36,288 bases of DNA from a virus. Each line of letters begins with the position of its first letter. Within the stretch, counting starts at the first letter, position 1. Location of the stretch: positions 1 to 36,288 of the IMG/VR virus record IMGVR_UViG_3300007960_000071. The stretch is one strand, 5' to 3'. Of this stretch, positions 32,574-36,288 are shown piece by piece. Both the position numbers and the translations under genes were made by a program. A model generated the notes under the pieces. The model saw only the letters and a list, made by a program, of their open reading frames with translations, made no database searches and was not told the origin of the DNA.

Positions 32574-33068
32574 ATGACAGACAACGAAACCCTCCCCGAG
32601 GTCGCCCCGCCCTGGGGGCAGCCGACATTGCCCCTCGCCATCGAGCTCGTCCCGTCGAGCTCCTGGGGGAACAACCTGCGGCTCCTGCTCCCGCCGCCCG
32701 TGTGGCGCCGTCTCGCCGCAGCGCAGGCCCGGGCGGCCGGTTGGGTCTGCGAGGTCTGTGGTGGACGGGGCCCGGCCCACCCGGTCGAGTGCCACGAGGT
32801 CTGGGAGTACGACGACGCTGCCGGCGTGCAGCGGCTCGCTGGCCTGGTCTCGCTGTGCCCGCCCTGTCACCGGGTCAAGCACATCGGTCTCGAGCTGACG
32901 CGAGGGCAGAAGGCGTTCCATCGCGCCTTCGCCCACTTCGTGACGGTCAACCGGATCGACCTGGATACCGCCGAGCGCGCCGTCGAGTCGGCGTTTGCTC
33001 TGCACGCACGAAGGTCCACAATGGAGTGGACCCTCGACCTCGACTGGCTGAGGGGAGGTCTCGCATGA
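32574..33068 (+). CDS. HNH-like zinc protein
   Basis: The ATG at 32574 (GAGAGGT five bases upstream) gives 164 aa. A longer frame to 32322 is not supported by a ribosome site. Residues 59-103 carry CEVCGG, ECHEVWEYDD, then LCPPCHRVKHIG, the two CxxC knuckles and the H-E-x-W/C-H-x-x-K-H layout of an HNH-type endonuclease fold. Such proteins nick or cut DNA and are common in phages, but the second metal-site histidine is not certain, so catalytic activity is not assured. It is the first rightward gene and overlaps the next by ATGA. Confidence 0.7.
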   Translation: MTDNETLPEVAPPWGQPTLPLAIELVPSSSWGNNLRLLLPPPVWRRLAAAQARAAGWVCEVCGGRGPAHPVECHEVWEYDDAAGVQRLAGLVSLCPPCHRVKHIGLELTRGQKAFHRAFAHFVTVNRIDLDTAERAVESAFALHARRSTMEWTLDLDWLRGGLA

Positions 33069-33508
33069 CGCTCAAGACCCTGTGGCGCCGCTGGCGCGGA
33101 CACCGGCCGGAGGATCGGCTGGACGCGTGCGATTGGATCCACGACAAGCCGCCGGCCAGCACGTGCGTGAAGATCACGGTCCACCACGACTACGGCTCCA
33201 GGCCGAGCGCCGTCCAAGCGGTGAAGCTGCTGCGGGGAGCCGTACCCCATGCTCTCCACCGGATCAGAGCGGAGCCTCACGAGGTCGTGATCGTGCAGGG
33301 CGACCTCGAGGAGCTCCCTGGCGAGGAGTCCGCCATGACACGCTTCGACTTCATCGACGTGGAAGACCAGACCCGCTTGGCGATCTTGACGGTGGACCAC
33401 GCGCCACGCCTCCTCGACGCCGAGGGGCAGGTGGTCGCGATGAACGGCCACGACTACGTCCGCCTGACGGTCCTGGCAGTGATGACGAGGGAGGGCGACA
33501 ATGAGTAG
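33065..33508 (+). CDS. Small phage protein, unknown
   Basis: This 147-aa frame starts at an ATG overlapping the previous stop (ATGA). It has a basic N-terminus (TLKTLWRRWRGHRPEDRLDA), a middle with HRIRAEPHEVVIVQGDLEEL, and a beta-rich C-terminal half (FDFIDVEDQTRLAILTVDH, DYVRLTVLAVMTREG). No family is recognised. The coupling implies cotranslation with the HNH-like gene. Confidence 0.6.
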   Translation: MTLKTLWRRWRGHRPEDRLDACDWIHDKPPASTCVKITVHHDYGSRPSAVQAVKLLRGAVPHALHRIRAEPHEVVIVQGDLEELPGEESAMTRFDFIDVEDQTRLAILTVDHAPRLLDAEGQVVAMNGHDYVRLTVLAVMTREGDNE

Positions 33509-33983
33509 AGCCTGCATGGTGACGCAGGCCGAGATCCTTGGCTTTCCGCGAGCTCCGGTCGACCTGTCGAGGTCGTTCGATGCAAAGTCAGGCCGCATCG
33601 AGGTCAGTTGGTCCTGCCGGTTGCCCTGTCTCAACGACCAGGTCACTGCGACTGTTGCCGTAGTGCCAGTGGACCGCACGAACTGCATGACTGGGCTCCC
33701 GTGGGGCGCGACTCTGACGGTCACGGCGCCCGACGGAGGCTCTTGCAGTAGGCGGATGGTCCTCTGGGCAGGTCTTTCCGAGCTCGAGGATCGGATCAGG
33801 GCCCTCCTGCCGGCAGCTCTCGAGGAGGTGTGTCCCCGAACCGCGACCCGGCCCATGAGGCACCTCGCCGTCCGGACCACCGTCCAGGGGTTCCTGACGC
33901 ATGCGCAGCCGTCAATCACTCGCCTTTTGGCGAGGGGCCCTCTCGAAGGGTCATCGGCACCTCTCGTGCCGTCTGACGTATGA
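33501..33983 (+). CDS. Small phage protein, unknown
   Basis: The 160-aa frame begins at an ATG overlapping the previous gene by eight bases. It contains SGRIEVSWSCRLPCLNDQVT and ATVAVVPVDRTNCMTGLPWG in the first half and a helical LSELEDRIRALLPAALEEVC later. Four cysteines are spread through it. A CTCGCC-TTTT-GGCGAG hairpin (33919-33934) lies inside the 3' end, so the true stop or expression level could be affected. No family is recognised. Confidence 0.5.
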   Translation: MSRACMVTQAEILGFPRAPVDLSRSFDAKSGRIEVSWSCRLPCLNDQVTATVAVVPVDRTNCMTGLPWGATLTVTAPDGGSCSRRMVLWAGLSELEDRIRALLPAALEEVCPRTATRPMRHLAVRTTVQGFLTHAQPSITRLLARGPLEGSSAPLVPSDV

Positions 33984-34025
33984 ACGGTGCGACCTATCAC
34001 TCACGACGGACCGGAGAGCGCGCGG

Positions 34026-34394
34026 ATGAGGACTCCCGCCGAGACCAAGCTGCTGGCATGGACTTCTCACTCATGGAGGCACCTCCTCCATGACCCGGCG
34101 ATCGTGAGGCGATGCCACGCCGTTCTCGGCGAGGCGCCGTCCGGCACGACGCTGCGTCAGCACGTGCTGTCCGTCCTTGGGCGTCAGGACTACGTGGTCC
34201 GGAACCCCTCCCGATGGATCTGGGAGGGGGCCGCCACCGCGAGCGACGGGCAACGCCGCTGGAGGCTCCTGGCAGGAGCCGGGTTCCTGGAGCTCGAGCT
34301 CGAGTCCATCCTGCCGGGCCACGGCCCGTCTGCCGCCGTCACGGCGGTGAACTTCCTGAACCGCTGGTCTGCCGGCGCGGGAGGGCGTAAGTGA
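34026..34394 (+). CDS. Small phage protein, unknown
   Basis: The ATG at 34026 (GGAGAG six bases upstream) gives 122 aa. A GTG at 33987 lacks a ribosome site and is rejected. The sequence has helical parts (TKLLAWTSHSWRHLLHDPAI, TLRQHVLSVLGRQDYVV) and then WRLLAGAGFLELELESILPG. The 3' end overlaps the next gene by GTGA. No family is recognised. Confidence 0.55.
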   Translation: MRTPAETKLLAWTSHSWRHLLHDPAIVRRCHAVLGEAPSGTTLRQHVLSVLGRQDYVVRNPSRWIWEGAATASDGQRRWRLLAGAGFLELELESILPGHGPSAAVTAVNFLNRWSAGAGGRK

Positions 34395-34840
34395 GCGACG
34401 TCTCAGCGGCAGACGCGACGATCGAGGTGGTCGTGGGCCCCTACACCATCTCCATGACGATCGGCGCTGCGCGCGATCTGGTCGGCCTGCTGGAGGACCG
34501 CATCGCCGATGTCGAGCACGACATCCGGCTCAGCGCGGTCTTCTCCGAGCTGGAGTGGAAGGACCACGAACACGGGTCCCACCTGTGCTGGGAGGGCCGG
34601 ACGTTTGGCGATGTACGCCCTGATGCCTTGCTGGGCAGGAAGCGGTGGCGCTGGAGCGTGCTCGAGCCCGCCGAGTCCGAGGGGGAGAACGGCAGTGGCT
34701 GCCCGGATCGGGACTCGGCCAAGGCGGAGTGCCACGCCGCCGTGCGGCGGATGTTCATCGACCACGGCCTGGAGATGGGAGGCGACGTGTCCTGCTCGAG
34801 TTCGTCAAGACGTAGTGGGAGGGCGGACAGTGATCGTTGA
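34391..34840 (+). CDS. Small phage protein, unknown
   Basis: The 149-aa frame starts at a GTG overlapping the previous stop (GTGA). An acidic first half (ATIEVVVGPYTISMTIGAAR, DLVGLLEDRIADVEHDIRLS) is followed by a tryptophan-rich middle and a Ser-rich end. The 3' end overlaps the HTH gene by 11 bases. No domain is recognised. Confidence 0.55.
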   Translation: MSDVSAADATIEVVVGPYTISMTIGAARDLVGLLEDRIADVEHDIRLSAVFSELEWKDHEHGSHLCWEGRTFGDVRPDALLGRKRWRWSVLEPAESEGENGSGCPDRDSAKAECHAAVRRMFIDHGLEMGGDVSCSSSSRRSGRADSDR

Positions 34841-35231
34841 TCGAGACATCCTGACGGGCTACGTGACTGCTTCCGACGCTGCGAGTCGGCTTGGCAAGAG
34901 CCGGCCCACGATCTACCGGTGGCTGAACACCGGGAAGCTCTCCGGGCTCCGCATCGGGGGCACTCGCTTCGTCGAGCTCGCGTCGCTCGGCCGGGTGGTC
35001 GAAGGCCCGGAGGCGGCCCATGGGGCCCCCTCACGTGACGGGGCTCAGGGGGGCTCCGGCGAGTCGGACGACGCAGTTGCGAGGGCGGTGTTCGCGGCGT
35101 ACTTCGCACTGCAGGTGCGCGATCATCAACGTGCGGGGCGCGCGCCCTCCGAGGAGGACTTCGACCGTATGGCGGAAGAAGCCCTCGCTGTGGGCCAGGA
35201 AGCCGTGGAGTCCCTTCGAAGGGCGAGGTGA
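34830..35231 (+). CDS. MerR/excisionase-type HTH DNA-binding protein
   Basis: The GTG at 34830, with GGAGGG seven bases upstream, gives 133 aa. A frame from 34509 would run through the neighbouring gene. Residues 11-52 read GYVTASDAASRLGKSRPTIY, RWLNTGKLSGLRIGGTRFV, the standard HTH_17/excisionase pattern with a wing. The rest is helical and acidic (FDRMAEEALAVGQEAVESLR). Such proteins act as excisionases, DNA-bending factors or regulators. With no integrase in view, a regulator role is as likely. Confidence 0.8.
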   Translation: MIVDRDILTGYVTASDAASRLGKSRPTIYRWLNTGKLSGLRIGGTRFVELASLGRVVEGPEAAHGAPSRDGAQGGSGESDDAVARAVFAAYFALQVRDHQRAGRAPSEEDFDRMAEEALAVGQEAVESLRRAR

Positions 35232-35238
35232 GCTTCAG

Positions 35239-35673
35239 ATGGGGACCAACTACTACGCCGAGCTCGGCCCACGGTGCCCGCACTGTGGGCGCGGGCCGGA
35301 GGACCGCTACCACATCGGCAAGTCGTCGGCCGGCTGGGTGTTCGCCCTCCACGAGGTGGCGGGCCACGACTGGCCGCCGGAGCACAACGACTACGCAGGG
35401 CTGGGGCGCCCGGTGGACTGGCCGACGTGGCAGGCCCTGCTTTCGGCCCCAGGGGTTACGATCCGCGACGAGTACGGCGACGAGATCAGCCTCGACGACA
35501 TGATCAAGCTGGTCACCGGCCGCGCCAGGAGAGACGGCGGCAGCACGAGCGACATGGGCTCTGACTCCCGGTGGGACCCTGCCGTCGGGCTTTGGAGGGC
35601 GGGTCGCGACAGCCGGAGGGAACGGGCTGTGGCGGGCCAGACCTACGACATCGTGAAAGGGGAGTTCTCGTGA
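35239..35673 (+). CDS. Small phage protein beginning MGTNYY with CxxC
   Basis: The ATG at 35239 with GAGGTGA seven bases upstream gives 144 aa. The start MGTNYYAELGPRCPHCGRG, then HIGKSSAGWVFALHEV, is that of a widespread small phage protein family of unknown function. The two cysteines (13 and 16) may bind zinc. The middle (DWPTWQALLSAPGVTIRDEY) is mixed alpha/beta. The ending GGSTSDMGSDSRWD is low in structure and may be flexible. Confidence 0.75.
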   Translation: MGTNYYAELGPRCPHCGRGPEDRYHIGKSSAGWVFALHEVAGHDWPPEHNDYAGLGRPVDWPTWQALLSAPGVTIRDEYGDEISLDDMIKLVTGRARRDGGSTSDMGSDSRWDPAVGLWRAGRDSRRERAVAGQTYDIVKGEFS

Positions 35674-35718
35674 TCGCGGCGCCCCTGCCCAAGTAGACCA
35701 CAAGACCGGAGAGCCATC

Positions 35719-35967
35719 ATGGCCAAGCACGTAGTCAACGCTTTCACCGTCCTGGTGCTCGCCTTCGTCACCTACATGGCAGCCGACATGGGCTCCACCG
35801 TGCAGCGGGTGGCCCAGACCTCCTTCCACGAGATTTACGCCGCGGTCTGGTTCCTGATCGCGACCGTCGCGTTCGCTGGCGCCGCCGTCGTCGTCGCGCT
35901 CGACCGCAACACCAGCGCCGTCGAGGCTCGCACGCAGACGAAGGCGGCGGAGGTGTCCAATGACTGA
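35719..35967 (+). CDS. Small membrane protein with two helices
   Basis: This 82-aa product has two hydrophobic segments, about residues 5-25 (VVNAFTVLVLAFVTYMAAD) and 40-62 (AVWFLIATVAFAGAAVVVAL), and a charged C-terminus. The ATG has a GGAGAG site. Two-helix small proteins include class II holins, but no lysis gene is next to it, so a membrane accessory or host-interaction role is equally possible. It overlaps the next gene by eight bases. Confidence 0.65.
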   Translation: MAKHVVNAFTVLVLAFVTYMAADMGSTVQRVAQTSFHEIYAAVWFLIATVAFAGAAVVVALDRNTSAVEARTQTKAAEVSND

Positions 35968-36288
35968 CAAGAAGATCGGCGTCTACCGCCCCGAGGGTTC
36001 CCCGAACCCGTGGGAGCAGGACGGCCCCCCGTGGCTGGACGGCTGGGACACCGTAGGGCCGGTGACGCCGCCGCCCGCGCAGCGGCTCCCGATGTGGACG
36101 GAGCGCGACCTTGGCATCGGCCGGCCGCGCCCTGGCTACTACCAGACCGTCGCCGACGGCCTCGGCGCGCTGTTGCGCGAATGCGGCAGGATGCATCGGG
36201 AGGCCCGCCAAGCGCACACCGGCAAGGTGCTGGACTACGCTCCAGCCCCGTCTGGCGGGAGGCGCGTCTATCTGACCGAGTGCGACGA
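35960..36288 (+). CDS. Unknown phage protein, truncated at window edge
   Basis: From an ATG at 35960 (GGAGGT six bases upstream) the frame is open for 109 codons to the edge. It begins MTDKKIGVYRPEGSPNPWEQ and continues through Pro/Gly-rich then more helical sequence (TVADGLGALLRECGRMHREA). No family is recognised. It follows the two-helix membrane protein with an eight-base overlap. Confidence 0.6.
   Translation, partial: MTDKKIGVYRPEGSPNPWEQDGPPWLDGWDTVGPVTPPPAQRLPMWTERDLGIGRPRPGYYQTVADGLGALLRECGRMHREARQAHTGKVLDYAPAPSGGRRVYLTECD

Noticed and set aside
33919-33934. CTCGCC-TTTT-GGCGAG hairpin as a rightward terminator
   Set aside because: No T-tract follows and it lies inside an open frame.
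34830-35231. Reading the HTH protein as proof of a prophage excisionase
   Set aside because: No integrase or attachment site is seen in the window, so the domain alone cannot show lysogeny.
35670-35696. Eight-codon GTG frame overlapping the MGTNYY gene stop, with AAGGGGAG just before it
   Set aside because: A strong ribosome site and GTGA overlap are present, but such a short peptide cannot be told from chance. It could be a leader peptide.
35719-35967. Calling the two-helix protein a holin
   Set aside because: No endolysin gene lies nearby on the same strand and the size and topology are not specific.

Overview
The window is a stretch of a GC-rich (roughly two-thirds G+C by eye) tailed-phage genome, or an intact prophage segment, with a contractile (myovirus-type) tail. 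No integrase, tRNA, rRNA, CRISPR array or insertion sequence was seen. The host is not stated by the sequence. Two proteins hint at a Myxococcota-like (deltaproteobacterial) host: a sigma-region-4-like regulator with a C-P-x-V-S-C-R-H-H signature, and an exported, cysteine-rich lytic enzyme. This host guess is inference only.

Layout. Positions 1-28486 are one long, tightly packed leftward (minus-strand) late operon, read from 28486 downward: an exported lysozyme/transglycosylase-like enzyme, a small coiled-coil protein, a probable small terminase, a small structural-looking protein, large terminase, portal, a 909-aa fusion of a D12-class adenine methyltransferase with an XkdF-type prohead protease, a scaffold-like protein with an XRE helix-turn-helix, major capsid protein, several head and neck proteins, a long tail sheath, tail tube, a tail-assembly chaperone with a probable -1 ribosomal frameshift, tape measure, LysM tail protein, hub (gpD-like), gpV-like spike base, gp25-like wedge, baseplate J-like protein and a gpI-like tail protein cut by the window edge. 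Many neighbours overlap by ATGA, GTGA or TGATG, which suggests translational coupling.

Positions 28487-28777 are non-coding. They hold five copies of a GACTTGCACG-type motif in both orientations, a 35/37-identical direct repeat, a perfect 16-bp palindrome and a weak terminator-like hairpin. This is the likely control region of the late operon.

Positions 28778-32271 form a second leftward operon: a sigma-region-4-like protein, a small acidic protein, a winged-helix/XRE-like regulator, two small unknown proteins, and a phage-borne homologue of ComM (Mg-chelatase-like AAA+ ATPase). Positions 32272-32573 are the divergent intergenic region. From 32574 to the right edge, small plus-strand genes resemble an early/accessory region: an HNH-type zinc protein, several unknowns, a MerR/excisionase-type DNA-binding protein, a widespread small phage family beginning MGTNYY, a two-helix membrane protein and a truncated unknown.

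How it fits together: the regulators encoded at 30.8-32.3 kb are the obvious candidates to act on the repeat-rich region at 28.5-28.7 kb and on the divergent region at 32.3-32.6 kb, switching between the rightward and leftward programmes. The most unusual items are the methyltransferase-protease fusion, the ComM homologue, the HTH-bearing scaffold-position protein and the repeat-dense late control region.
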